Assembly (NCBI RefSeq): GCF_963576615.1
Contig: NC_088708.1
Coordinates: 1,550,001-1,614,000 of the forward strand
Length of the DNA: 64,000 nt
Direction: 5' to 3'
Source of the DNA: Watersipora subatra
Lineage: Eukaryota; Bryozoa; Gymnolaemata; Cheilostomatida; Watersiporidae
Positions 1 through 20,219 of this stretch are shown in pieces. The notes beneath the pieces were generated by a model that saw nothing but the letters and a program-made list of their open reading frames with translations, was not told where the DNA came from and did not search any database. The first letter of the stretch is position 1; each line of letters opens with the position of its first letter. A program made the translations under genes and the position numbers.

Positions 1-260
1 ATATTTATGAAGAAGTGACTTAAATGAACCATACTTATATTATGTGCAGAAACAAAAATTAATGTTTTTAAAACAAAAATATATCCATCGTTTGCTCGGA
101 TAGCTGCGCTCTGATTGTTGCGTTTGATGGAACAAACACTTTCTAGCTGTTCAGTACCTTCCACAATGTCTTCTGACCTCAACTCCTTTTCTGCTCTGCT
201 GAACTAGTCGATATTAGCACCCAAACAGTTTTTTTAGTAGAGCAAAACATTTACTCGTTG
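1..260 (-). repeat. dispersed repeat, left copy (matches 63456-63745)
   Basis: This stretch is clearly homologous, in the same orientation, to 63456-63745 at the other end of the window. Shared blocks include tttgctcggatagctgcg, the run around tagtcgatattagc, and gcacaaatgcaac. Differences are scattered substitutions and small indels, so the copies are old. The retropepsin-like frame at 214-738 ends inside it, so this is probably the 3' end of a retroelement lying on the minus strand. Family not recognised. Confidence 0.6.
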
Positions 261-738
261 CATTTGGCACAAATGCAACATGTAAAAGTACCTGCTCCCG
301 CCAATGTTTATCCGTACAGATCAACGGCTGACCAGCGAAGAAAACCACGGGCTGCTGAGACTTCATAGCACACTGGTGGGCCACCAAGAGAGGTATCCCT
401 AGGATGGCGTCTTTGCGTATGTGGCTCACCACAAAGACATTCTCGGCCTTTACATCCCAGAACCTTATGAGTAGGCGTATAACTTTGAAAAAGGGCAGTA
501 GGGTTCTATCGACCACGAGATCGTGACTGTCACACTCTTTGAGCAAGTCCCTCGTGCTTTGAAGAAGATCGTCAAAAAGCTGCAAGTTTTTGGTGCACCC
601 GGTGTCGGTGGCGTCGGTTATCTTCTCTAGCTCGGTGGCGTCGGCTATTTTCTCTAGCTCGGTAGTGTCGGCTATCCTCTCTAGCTTGGTCCAGGCCCTG
701 GCGAATAGCCACATACTAGTATTTCCCATCTGAGTCAT
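214..738 (-). pseudogene. retroelement aspartic-protease-like fragment
   Basis: An open frame of 174 codons whose C-terminal half resembles the end of Ty3/gypsy-type retropepsin domains: a DAILGIPLLVAHQC block (the usual 'ILG-hydrophobic' helix), then QQPVVFFAGQPLICTD. The catalytic D-T/S-G motif is not visible, so it is truncated or degenerate. The N-terminal part has a threefold 12-residue repeat (TELEKIADA type). The frame ends in a repeat that recurs at the right end of the window, supporting a mobile origin. A domesticated host gene is possible but less likely. No neighbouring RT or integrase is seen. Confidence 0.4.
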
Positions 739-1027
739 TCTGCTAGTCCTGCTAGAGTATTTCCTTAATACTTACCCACTTATATTTACCTACGCAAGCT
801 TCATTTTGCCACAAAATGTCTTTCTAAAACTTTGCATTTGCACACTCACACATTGAGCATGTTCTGATGAATGATCTAAGATGAATTACAAGTGTTACAG
901 TTTCATATCTACTGTTTTATATTTATAATGTCTAGTTTTAAGGCTAGTACATTGATGTACAGTACAGCCAGGCTACCAGGAAAACCAGCAGAACACGGAC
1001 ATACGGAGTGTCTGGTAATATTTGAAT
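739..1027. other. intergenic, no feature seen
   Basis: AT-rich sequence between the retroelement-like fragment and the 3' end of vWA-A. It should hold the 3' UTR of vWA-A. I see no coding segment, RNA gene or repeat array in it. Confidence 0.5.
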
Positions 1028-4000
1028 CTAAACACATTTGTTAGACTTTTCTAAGGCTAGTTTTTTGACAGCCACAGCAAATCTGTCAAGGTTGCTGAAG
1101 TCTCCCAGTCCGTAAGCCATCGGACTGCCCGTCCCCGTGATAATCTCCAGTTCACAGGCTCTTGCATTGCCGACTCCCATGGCATAAAGATTTACACCTA
1201 AAAGACAACTCGAGATGCTAGAGATGTTTTTGAGGAGCAGTCTGTGTATTATAAATGGAGAGAAACAACAGCAAGACCTACTCTGCTACAGGCAAGTGAA
1301 GACACCCAGAAATGCAAGGAAATGTTGTTAAGCACCACTAAACAATGTACATTGTCATATTAAACATGGTACAAATCACCCATTCTCTATCAAAAACTTT
1401 AAATGATGGCCAGACATCACTCAATACCGATTTAACTTTACGTAAGACTACATAAGTTGAGAAAAAAAGAAGTTGTTATTACACAAGTTGATGTCTATAA
1501 TCTGACAAGTTAAAAATTTACAGATATTCACCATGACCCATATTCCTGATGGCATTGGCCTCTTTTCCCAGGATTCCACAGTTAACATTGCATCGGCCAT
1601 CTGTGATTACGATTACATCAGTTGCGACCTCTGCATTGTTGAGTCTGCTCAGTCCCTAAGCATAAACAGTGAGTAGAGGTCCCACAAAGGTCACACCTTG
1701 TTAGCATAAAGGAGAGACTAGACTTTCCCTAACACCATATCTGCTGCAGGAGACAAGCTGTTCCTCTATAAACCCTCTTTGATGGTAGACATTTGTACTG
1801 CGGCTAATCTGTAGACAAGCTGACTTGCATCAAGTAATTTGACCGAAAGGCAACTCATTGTTTTAAAATAGAGAAGGCAACTTTAATTTATAAAATAGCA
1901 AATACTATTTTATGCAGCAGTGAAGACAGCCCTGTTTAATAAAATAATTAACACACTGCTTTCCAGCATGATAGCAACCACTTTGTTTTGTAAAATGCTA
2001 GCCTACTGTTTGACAAACCATTCTATAAAGTATCACAACCGGCAGCCGACCATAATTATTATTTGGATCAAAAATGAAAAATTTTCTGACTTTTCTTTTT
2101 TGTGAGAGAACACAACTTCTGGAATGTTATTTTTAGAAGACTGATAAAACGGAATAAGCTTGCAAATGATTGATTGATTGATTCATCTAGTTATTGTTTA
2201 TCAATTACTAAGATTTTTCCTTCAACTTTAACTATAATTGATAAATTGCTAAAAATCTGTTAAATGACACAGTGAACGCTTATATTTAATTTCAAGAAAT
2301 TCCTACCTAGATGGAATTGTCTTGTAAGTGAAGAGTTATCTGCCCAGCTCACATCGGCCAAATACTGCAGTTTTTAGTCTTAAAACATGCCTTTTGCTGG
2401 AGAGCTTATTTTATACCATACAAATATTTACACGTGAGATCTCCTTGCTAATCAACAGATAGACCGTCTTCAATATACCTTCCCTAGCACTCTCTCTCTC
2501 AGGTAAGCAAGAGCCGAGCCTGTAGCCGTGGAACCTCTCCTGTGTTTGATGCTCATGATCTTGTCCTGAAGGTAACCAAGTCCCTTGGAGCTCTCACTAA
2601 AGTCGACTTCTGTTGTCACAGCGGAATCAAATTGTAGGACAGAGATTTGCTTGCTTCCTCCATCCCTAACCTCATTCCCTGGGAGATACAGTAATTACAC
2701 GTTTTTGATTAGAAAAACCTTCATTATTTCTCTAAATTTTAGCAGTAAGATAGAATAGAGTGTGATAGCAATAGAAACTTTGTGCGTTGACTAGTGAGAT
2801 TTATGAAACTCACTATATAACTTAATCATGGCTGCTACTACTACTTAAAAAGATCTATGATGACGTCAGGTGATGTCGAGAAAGCGCTGCCGGTTTCTGA
2901 TCTAAGTTTCAGTACTTCTATAATTTCTACCAATTGAGTTGTCAACATGATGAAGCTTTCTCAAAACAACGCTATTTGTATCATTTTTGATGCAGTTGGA
3001 AATTTCTCTGTTGCTACAGAACATGAAGAGCTTGATTTATCTACCTGCATGACGTTGCAGATTTTTAACTCGCCTTCCCTAGTCCACTGTTGTAGCTTCA
3101 ATTTTTTCACACAAGCTGTTGAAAATCTTTAAATTCGTCAGCATAACAGACGCTTACAGTTAATCAGAAAAGTCGATCACATCTCGATAAATATGCATTT
3201 AAAAGCCAGAAGATATTTAGAAGCTGACCAATTATCCCTTTAATCTGTTACTCAATTCTGTTTGTGTTTTTTGTCGTCTAAGAATTTTAAAGATTTGTGT
3301 CTTTATATACTTTAATTTGAGCCTCTAAAATGATGTTAATATATAAAATTGTATAACATTTAAATTCTCAATTATATAGATTCGCAGAAAGGGCCAGCTC
3401 TTACCTAATCTGGACGGACAAAAATACTCTATGAGAATATTCACAGCCTTCTTTGCTTTCTCAAACTGGTCTTCACTGATACTCCCAGAAGAGTCTAAAA
3501 TAAAGACTATGTCCCTGTTGGCTAATCTCACGCCATCTTCCCTCTTCGACATTTCCCGCTTTCCATTCCATATGTTGGCACCGATGTTGTTGATGCCACC
3601 AGCAATGCCGTTGATGCTACCCGCTACATGGTTGATGCCACCACTAATCTTCCCGAACCCGTTGCTGATGCCTCCTCCAGCGGACCCAAGACACGCGTCT
3701 TCAAATGACTGACTGACCGGTCTGTTGAGAGACTGTAATAACAGATAAGGCAATATTAAAATGTCACAGCCTGAGTGGTGAACTACTGCGTGTTACCTGA
3801 GTGGCGGGGCTACACACCCCTCCCTAAAATCTGCTCGTATACTTACATTGCTCCAGCCTAAATTTCCTATCCAATTCTTAGCAGCGTCAGCAACTGAGCC
3901 CGCTGTCTCTGTAATACAACAGAAAACCAGAGTCTAGTCATAACCTGACGACTTGTTGGTAAAGAATAAATGCTCATGAGGCTCTACAGCTATTAAGAAC

Positions 4001-4325
4001 TCACCAGCGTTCCAAACCGATCTTCTTTCAACTGTGTCCCCATGAATAGCATCGATGAGGAAATCTAGTAAAATATCATCATTTGCCCTGTGATGGTAGG
4101 CAGAGCGTTAATATAGGGATTGCACTGTTTTATCAATAGCGGCAGCAGCAAGACATATATTATTTGTTAAGAACCAGTGAAACGATGACTTACCAGGAGC
4201 GGATACAAAGATTCCCCTCGTAGCATTAGTATGATCATAGATATATAAATCTTATATATCTATGGTTATGATACTCACCATATGGATCCAACCCAGGTGA
4301 ATAAAACTATTCCAAAAACCTTCAT
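1028..4325 (-). CDS. secreted vWA-domain protein, paralogue A (7 exons, 337 aa)
   Basis: Exons on the minus strand: 4325-4279, 4087-4005, 3908-3847, 3732-3405, 2678-2479, 1655-1532, 1197-1028 (TAG stop). All junctions are GT-AG, and the joined frame is 1014 nt without interruption. Residues 1-17 form a signal peptide (MKVFGIVLFTWVGSIWA). Residues 78-124 are a Cys-led Gly/Asn/Ile-rich linker with GGIN/AGSI repeats. The vWA core starts near residue 136. The metal-ion-dependent adhesion site is complete: D144-x-S146-x-S148, T224 or nearby, and D259 in ITDG. Conserved cysteines lie at the linker start, after helix 1 (FCP), in RCNVNC, in ACELEI and near the C-terminus. vWA domains bind protein ligands through a divalent metal, so an extracellular matrix, adhesion or immune role is possible; the ligand is unknown. 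Same strand as paralogue B. Expression is inferred only from gene integrity. Confidence 0.85.
4229..4273. repeat. small inverted repeat in intron 1 of vWA-A
   Basis: Two AT-rich arms, gtatgatcatagatatata and tatatatctatggttatgatac, pair almost completely. They lie just inside the splice donor of exon 1 (minus strand), so the hairpin could affect splicing. No function is shown. Confidence 0.4.
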
Positions 4326-4828
4326 TGTCAGCTAACCTTTTTCCTTCAAGTGGTAGCGGAGTGGAGTGGTGAGATACAGCAGCTGGAGGTTGATATCACT
4401 GTTTGTGACGGAGTTAATATCTGTGAAAACATCCCTTTAGGAAGTATAGAATAATTATAGAGACTTTGGTTAGCACAGGAAACATAAAAACCCTCCACCA
4501 TCTACCCACATCAGTGGTTAACTGTCCTAGGTGTCTGTTTGAATCACTTAGAACTGAAAACATGCCAGCTGATCTGTACTAAATGTGGTTCATGTTGGTG
4601 CATAGTTATAGCAGCAAGCCTATGAGTACCATGTTAGACTGTTTCATCCGTATTGGCCTGTTGTGTAGAAATTGGTTATAAAGATAATATGTACATTTCA
4701 AACAAAAATAGTAGCACTCTAGGTTAGGTCCATCACAACAAGGTTTGGATTTTAGCATATCCTCTGTGCACTAGTGTACCAGGTTTTAACGACAATGCAA
4801 AACAATATTTTAGTGCATGACCAGCATG

Positions 4829-5031
4829 CTAACACATCACTTACACATTAATACTTCACTTAAATGGCAACACATCACTTACATGTTAACATTTCACTTC
4901 CTTACTAACACATAACTTACATGTTAATTCATCACCCACATGTTAACATTTAACTTACACATTAACACTTCTCTTGCATGTTAACACTTAGCTTACACAT
5001 TAACACACCACTTACAAGTTAACACATCACA
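4829..5031. repeat. degenerate ~20-bp tandem repeat
   Basis: About ten imperfect units alternate 'acttacatgttaac' and 'acacatcacttacac' forms. Units are diverged, so the array is old. Confidence 0.6.
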
Positions 5032-5487
5032 TGCTGATTAGTGTATCCTTCAGTAGCTCAGGAGTCTATCAGCAGTTAGATAGAATAAGTCAAAGACTAT
5101 ATTAACCATCTTTCAAGTTGGTGTTTAATTATTCTTGAATTCGTCAATGTGGTCTATTCTAAGTGATTTGTATCTATGGCTTCATATTGGTAGTTCTCAA
5201 AGACCTATTGACTTGGCACTTCAGTATACAGTAAGTAGCCCCTGGCCTTTCATGTGTTATTCTATGAAGCCATTCTTTTACACTGAGCTTTATTCCTTAA
5301 GCTCACAGAAGTTGTGTCATATAACCAAATTTCTCTCTTAGTTGTTTGGTATGTTTCCCATATTATTGCTCCTAGTAAAGTTCTCAATTAAATCTAACTT
5401 AGGTTTTATTCAAAAGTATTGTACCATGTGGCCCGTGAATCTATTTGACTTTTGACTTTAAATGAGTAATGCTGTCATTAGAAATTG

Positions 5488-5626
5488 AAAAGTTAGTATT
5501 CCTGGTGGAAGTTACAGAGTTAGTATACTCCCTGTAGAGGTTACAGAGTTGGTACTCTCCATAGAAGTTACAAAGTTAGTACTCTCTGTAGAAGTTACAG
5601 AGTTAGTACTCCCTGTAGAAGTTACC
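5488..5626. repeat. ~29-bp tandem repeat, about 5 copies
   Basis: Units read approximately gttacagagttagtactcc followed by ctgtagaa, with small substitutions between copies. Confidence 0.65.
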
Positions 5627-6257
5627 CGCTTCATAAGAAGTCCTTAATGGCTTGGCTGAACCTCTTTATAGCAAAGGATGCCCAAAACTTTCTGAAAGCA
5701 TTGATGTTGGGAAGAGTCAGCATTTTTCGATTGTAGGGACATTGACTTCCTGGCAAGTTTAATCTTTCAATCTTCCTCAAAGTCATCAAACTGGTTGTAC
5801 GTAAAATTCACAGAACTTTTCGTACCCAATGCTTGCTTAGTAAGAAATACTTGAACTGTTTGTTTTAAAGACAAATGCCAGTTATATTAAGAAGAAAAGC
5901 TATAGCAACATTTGGCAAATAAGAAGTGGGTCAGAGGCGACAACTCAGTGTCGAGGAGTTCGCATTCAACAAAAACAGTTTGCAAATGACAATCCTACTA
6001 CTGAAAGGCCCAAGTAGAATAAATGAACCTGCGGAATGCAATTAAAGGATTTTGAACAATTATATAAGCAAGGCTATTGAAGTTGTTCCTTCCCAGAATC
6101 GCCTTCTCAACGTACTGAAATTACAAACTGGTAGATTTAAGGATGCTAGGGACTGAATCACGTCCAATTCTCTTACTATCAAGTAAACATGGCTACTAAA
6201 CATTCATAAGATTTTATTACGGTGATAAAATGGAAGCCAGAAAAGAGTTGGTACAGT

Positions 6258-9200
6258 TTATGCACATTTGCTAGCATTCTCCTGAGCAATCTCCTTGACT
6301 GCTGTTGCAAACCTGTCAAAGTTACGGAAGTCTCCGAGTCCATAGGCCATCGTACTGCCCTTTCCAGTGATTATCTCTAGCTCACAGGCTCTGGCATTGG
6401 CTACTCCCATAGCAAACAAGTTCACACCTGAGGGTATACAAGACAGTTGCATTTATTGTTGCAGAAGCTAGTGGTTCAAGAAGGAATTTGTATTCCAAAA
6501 AAAGACACAGCATTGATATCTATATTGTTTGGCACTCTATTAAATTTTGACCAGTTTGGATTCTTTGGTCAGTTTTTGTTTATAAAGCTTGTTTCATGGA
6601 GCTTGTCCCCTTTGAGACTAGCTTTACACTCGTAACAAGGTAGTTTTGTAGGGCTGCGAGTGAGAGCAGTTCATTATGGACCAGCAATGGAGAGCTAGCA
6701 CTAGCAGCCAGACACTATTTAGCTTACCATGCCCCATCTTTCTGATAGCATTAGCTTCAGTTCCAAGGATGCGACAGTTGATATTGCACTGCCCATCTGT
6801 AATTACTATCACGTCTGTAGACACCTCGGCATTATTAAGACGACTTGATCCCTACAAGCATTACAGACTCTACAATACATTACAATACATTACATTACAA
6901 CAGATAAGCTGTTGAACAGACCACTATGACGCTTCAAACACAGCAAGGTTTTGACCAGACGCTACTTTCAACTACCCAATGGACATTGCTGCTACTCAGT
7001 TTAGGGTTTTGAATGTTGATAACTAGCTAGTAATATAGCTAGAAGAAAGCATGTCTGTGGGAGAGGGTGGGACTTATGGGAGTCGGGAGATGCCCACAAA
7101 TCAGGAGCAACAAGTAAGATTCTGGAACAGAGACAAAAGACTACAGTACAATTTAAATATTCAAGAATTTTAAATATATTTGCTGTTTTGCTCAATAGCT
7201 GTGTGAAATCTGATCAACAAACACAAGTTATGTTTCACAAGGATATCACCGGCAATACTATGATGTCATGTGATGTCACAGGGATTACTAGGATGTCATG
7301 TGATGTCACAGGCAATACTATGATGTCATGTGATGTCACAGGCAATACTATGATATCATGTGATGTCACAGGCAATACTATGATGTCATGTGATGTCACA
7401 TAACGTCACAGGCAATACTATGATGTCACGTGATGTCACAGGCAATACTATGATGTCATGTGATGTCACAGGCAATACTATGATGTCATGTGATGTCACA
7501 GGCAATACTATGATGTCATGTGATGTCACAGGCAATACTATGATGTCATGTGATGTCACAGGCAATACTATGATGTCATGTGATGTCACAGACAATACTA
7601 TGATGTCACGTGATGTGTGAAGCGCCCAGCATTTGTAATCTTTAGTTACACAGCCCATGAATACCTGTCATTGTGAAACAAAGGAACTCATCATGTTAAT
7701 CAACTTCTATATTAATATTTATGTATCCTGTCGTAAGAGCATTATACACCTCTTACGGAACTACTCATCCCCTTTTATTTAACCATTTTTGATATAATTA
7801 GGAAACAGCTTTCTGGACTCTTGGTAGCCTGACACGCCGATTTGTTATTCCAACTTCCTAACACCTGCTATTTTATTGCTTAGCATAATTGTTATCTGCT
7901 TCTTTGTACTTGCTCGCTTACTTCCTAGGAAGCTTTGCAGCGCCCAATCGTCTGTGATCTACGGATGTAATGATTGCTTGACTGATTAGGCAAACATATA
8001 TAAGCCTGCGTAGATCAGAAACAATTCGAATTCCATATTTTACTCACGCTCTACGTATCACTCTGCTCTTGTATCACTCTTTATATTTTTAGACTTGCGC
8101 AATTAGTATCAGCCATTGACTTGATTAGCCTTCATATATTTTATGTTTATGCAATTGAAAGTTTGAATTTTTAATAAATATAATCTGTTTTTAAGTTTTC
8201 AGCTAAAACAAACCAGTCTAATTCTTGACATTAAATCTACACCTGAAATACAGTCCTTTAAATTCGCACATCATAAACCAACTACTTGAACCACCAATTC
8301 AGCACTTATAGTTAATAATCCTTTAAACAGAGGGTCATTACAGATGTCACAGGCAATACTATGATGTCATGTGATGTCACAGGCAATACTATGATGTCAT
8401 GTGATGTCACGGGCAATACTATGATATCATGTGATGTCACAGGCAATACTATGATGTCATGTGATGTCACATAACATCACAGGCAATACTATGATGTCAC
8501 GTGATGTCACAGGCAATACTATGATGTCATGTGATGTCACAGGCAATACTATGATATCATGTGATGTCACAGGCAATACTATGATGTCACGTGATGTCAC
8601 AGATGGTTCTGCACATCAATAAACAAATCTACAAAAAGTAATTTAAACATTAAGCAGTTATTTAACCTCACTCTTTGTAACACAGACACCGTATACCTTT
8701 CCTAAAACATGGTTTTTGACATAGGAAAGAGCAGAGCCTGTAGCCGTGGAACCTTTCCTGTGTTTTATGCTCATGATCTTGTCCTGAAGGTAACCGAGTC
8801 CCTTGGAGCTTTCACTAAAGTCAACTTCTGTTGTCACAGTGGAATCAAACAGAACAACGGAAATCTGCTTGGTACCTGCTTTAGTCACTGAATTACCTGC
8901 AACAGAATGTCTTGCATTTAAATCTGCAGTCAAAATATATACAAGTTACAAATGCCGGTAAATGTTTTCAAGCATAAAACAAGCAAGCCCTTCCTTTACT
9001 ATTTGCCACAAGTGTTGATAAACTACCTACAAAGAGCAATACAAAGGGTCTATCTCTATGACTGATACAAAACACTGTACAAGTCATAGAATGACTTTCT
9101 TACCAAACTTCGAGGGGCAGAAAGATTCAATGAGTATGTTGATGGCTTTCTTTGCCTTCTCAAACTGGTCAGAGGGGATGCTGCCAGAATCATCTAGAAC

Positions 9201-10183
9201 GAAGACAATGTCTCTGTTTGCTAAAGTTTTATCTTCTCTCTTTCCAACGATCTTTTGCCAAGGATAAACGGGGTTGATGGGGTTGCTGGGGAAGATGGGG
9301 CGTATGCCTATGCCACTGCTGCCTAAACATGAATCCTCAAAAGCCTTGCTCTGTGGAGTTGCAAGTTGCTGAAAGCACACAAGGTAGGGAGTTGAAATTT
9401 TTTCAAGCCTAGCTCATCATTAAGACTGCGAGTAAGGATTTAAAGAACATGTGATACTCACCGCTTTCTGTCCTAATGAACCAGCAAAACTTTTAGCAGC
9501 ATTCAGAATGTCAGCACTGTTCACTGAAACAAAAGAGAATCGATTAACCAGTGTTCAGCAAACACATGCTTCATCATGTCATTGTTCATAATAGTCATTC
9601 TAGAGGTTGAGGCTTACATGCAGCAGATATATAGAATAGAAGAGTAACTACTATTTGTAACAGGTATTTAATAGATACATACAATAGATTTGTATTAGTT
9701 GGTATATGCAATACACGGGTGTCAAAAGTTGAGCAATTCAAGGGATATGTATGATAGATGTAGAGCGTAGAGCGTAGAATGTGTATATATGTTATATTTT
9801 GAGCTTTTAGTAAAGTGAAGTAAGCTGAGTCTGCTATTCATGTACTAGATGTGTGCTAAACTTATCAAAGAACGAAGTAAGGAACGATGTCTGTCACGGA
9901 TATGTGTACAGCAGTAGTTCAACTTACAGGCATTGACAACCGCTCTACGTTCTACTAATCCTTCATTCAGATGATTTAAAATGGTGTCCTGCAGAACATC
10001 CTCATTGGCCCTTCAAGCATAAAGGTAAAGGTTTTTACATATAACACTTATGCATTAACATTTATTGCAGGTTCTCTGAATTGTAACTCAATTTGAGAGA
10101 AGGAAAAAGTGCTTTGGAAGGAAAAGAGAAACTCACCAACAGAGACCAGCGAGCAAGATCAAGGTAGCACCGAGGTAATTCAT
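6258..10183 (-). CDS. secreted vWA-domain protein, paralogue B (7 exons, 316 aa)
   Basis: Exons on the minus strand: 10183-10137, 10010-9928, 9523-9462, 9368-9104, 8896-8697, 6851-6728, 6427-6258 (TAA stop). Every exon has the same length and phase as in paralogue A, except exon 4 (265 against 328 nt). The joined frame is 951 nt and open. Signal peptide: MNYLGATLILLAGLCWA. Linker residues 78-109 are Pro/Ile-rich (IRPIFPSNPINPVYP), unrelated to A's Gly-rich linker. MIDAS residues are D123, S125, S127, T about 203 and D238. Residue 124 is Asp (DDSGS), which leaves the D-x-S-x-S pattern intact. The C-terminal part (GVNLFAMGVANARACELE) is very close to A. Intron 5 (6852-8696) carries a CRE-like minisatellite split by a solo LTR. 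The start codon lies 208 bp from that of paralogue C, facing away. Confidence 0.87.
7255..7615 (+). repeat. 30-bp CRE-like minisatellite, left block
   Basis: About twelve tandem units of tgatgtcacaggcaatacta followed by tgatgtcatg, lying in intron 5 of vWA-B. Every unit holds two TGATGTCA half-palindromes resembling CREB/ATF sites (TGACGTCA), some as GTGATGTCAC. The array continues, in register, at 8343 after an inserted LTR. Long frames read through it on both strands are artefacts of a unit length divisible by three. Confidence 0.9.
7616..8342 (+). mobile_element. solo LTR (727 bp) inserted in the minisatellite
   Basis: The segment starts TGTGAAGCGCCCAGC and ends GGGTCATTACA, giving TGT...ACA termini. 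It is flanked by a 4-bp duplication, gatg (7612-7615 and 8343-8346). Removing it restores an uninterrupted 30-bp array. Inside, on the plus strand, lie a TATA box (TATATAAG, 7997-8004) and a polyadenylation signal (AATAAA, 8173-8178), in the order expected of an LTR. No internal region or second LTR is present, so it is a solo LTR left by recombination. It differs from the BEL/Pao LTRs at 20220 and 27683; family (perhaps Ty3/gypsy, from the 4-bp duplication) is inferred. Confidence 0.78.
8343..8601 (+). repeat. 30-bp CRE-like minisatellite, right block
   Basis: About nine further units of the same 30-bp repeat as 7255-7615, in the same register and orientation. Together the blocks hold about twenty units. 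The right end lies about 95 bp from exon 5 of vWA-B. Confidence 0.9.
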
Positions 10184-10391
10184 CGTAGCGAAATGCTGCA
10201 ACATAGGCACAGGTGGAGCTATAAGACCGCTTGAACAAACGTCATGTGAAAAGCCAGATGAGAGCAATTAAGTTAGGTCACAGTACCGTAATGCAAACCT
10301 AGTGGACGTGTGGCGAAGTGCTGTGAGACTTCAACATATGGTAATATTCTGCGGTCACTGCCAGTTTCATGTGAACAGTTTTCTGGCAAAG
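10184..10391. promoter_or_regulatory. putative bidirectional promoter between vWA-B and vWA-C
   Basis: The only sequence between two divergent start codons (B at 10183, minus; C at 10392, plus). It must include both 5' UTRs unless upstream non-coding exons exist. A weak TATA-like string (ctataagacc, near 10217) faces vWA-C. No strong TATA is seen for B. Shared control is inferred from spacing only. Confidence 0.45.
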
Positions 10392-18877
<8,486 letters not shown>

Positions 18878-18944
18878 TCAATTACTATCACTGAAATACC
18901 ACATCAGCATACAGTTTTCATTATTTGTTTTACAGTTAGGGACT

Positions 18945-19160
18945 GTCTGTATCCTATGCAATCATTCATTGGCTAACAGTCTGTATCACCTGCTATCATT
19001 CGTTGGTTGACAGTCTATATCTTCTGTTATCATTCATTAGCTGACAGTATGTAAAAACTATGTATCTCTGCTACCATTCTTTGGCTGACAGTATGTATCT
19101 CTGCTATCATTCATTGGCTGAAAGTCTGTATCTTTCACTATCATCTATTGGTTAAAGTCT
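18945..19160 (+). repeat. degenerate ~34-bp repeat downstream of vWA-C
   Basis: About six imperfect units containing 'cattggctgacagt' and 'ctgtatctcctgctatcat'. Units vary in length. Confidence 0.6.
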
Positions 19161-19675
19161 GTGTCTTTTGCAAACTCACATTAGCTGTCTTAGAAAGGAC
19201 CTACGATGTACAGACACTCCATGACAGAGGGGAACCTTAGCAATTTTATTAAAATTTAGGTCCAAACTTAAGCTAAATGAAAGTAGCTGTGGCATGGAGA
19301 ACAAAGACTCTAAACATACAATGGGAACTCAGGCAAAGTACCACCTTTATGAACTGACCAGCTGAAATAGGACACAAGCATTAACTGTTGCTATACTAAC
19401 AGTCCGTGTAGGATGAAAAGCTCAGTCACACTTTTGTGTCGATTTACAAAAAGCCTCGACCTCTCTAGCATCATCAATGTTTGTTATAGTACAAGTACTT
19501 GTAATCAATATACATTATGAAATAATCAATTGTTCCTCAATTGGTTCACTATTCTTAGATAAGATGAAGCCTTGTTGTCTCAAATTGATGTCCTAATTAC
19601 GGCTGTTCTAAATGAACCTCTCGACTCTATCTTTCCTGCCCTAACTCAACATTTCCAAGGAAAGTTCGAGTAATA
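19161..19675. other. intergenic, no feature seen
   Basis: AT-rich sequence between the repeat after vWA-C and the 22-bp satellite. No coding segment, RNA or inverted repeat recognised. Confidence 0.45.
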
Positions 19676-20219
19676 TACAGATAGTGTATATCCTAAATTA
19701 TGGTAGTATATATCTTAAACCACTGTAGCGCATATCTTAAACTATGGTAGTGTATATCTTAAACTATGGTAGTATATATCTTAAACTATGGTAGTGTATA
19801 TCTTAAACTATGGTAGTGTATATCTTAAACTATGGTAGTATATATCTTAAACTATGGTAGTGTATATCTTAAACTATGGTAGTGTATATCTTAAACTATG
19901 GTAGTATATATCTTGAACTACGGTATTGTACATCTTAAACTATGGTAGTGTATATCTTAAACTATGGTAGTGTATATCTTAAACTATGGTAGTGTATATC
20001 TTAAACTACGGTAGTGTATATCTCAAACTATGGTAGTGTATATCTTAAACTATGGTAGTGTATATCTTAAACTATGGTAGTATATATCTTAAACTATGGT
20101 AGTGTACATCTTGAACTATGGTAGTATATATCTTAAACTATGGTAGTGTATATCTTAAACTATGGTAGTGTATATCTTAAACTATGGTAGTGTATATCTT
20201 AAACTATGGTAGTGTATAT
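19676..20219 (+). repeat. 22-bp satellite, left block (about 24 copies)
   Basis: Tandem units of tatatcttaaactatggtag plus tg or ta. The first units are degenerate (cctaaattatgg, accactgtagcgc), as expected at an array edge. The block is broken at 20219 by the BEL/Pao element and resumes in register at 28477. Confidence 0.95.

Larger units (their letters stand above)
4326..6257. other. vWA-A upstream / vWA-B downstream intergenic region
   Basis: No exon seen. It should hold the promoter of vWA-A (right of 4325, minus strand) and the 3' UTR of vWA-B. It includes two degenerate tandem arrays, listed separately. The rest is AT-rich with no recognised coding match; frames present are short and carry no motif. 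Confidence 0.5.

Noticed and set aside
7188-7658. Frames with MMSCDVTGNT repeats
   Set aside because: 30-bp minisatellite artefact; open on both strands.
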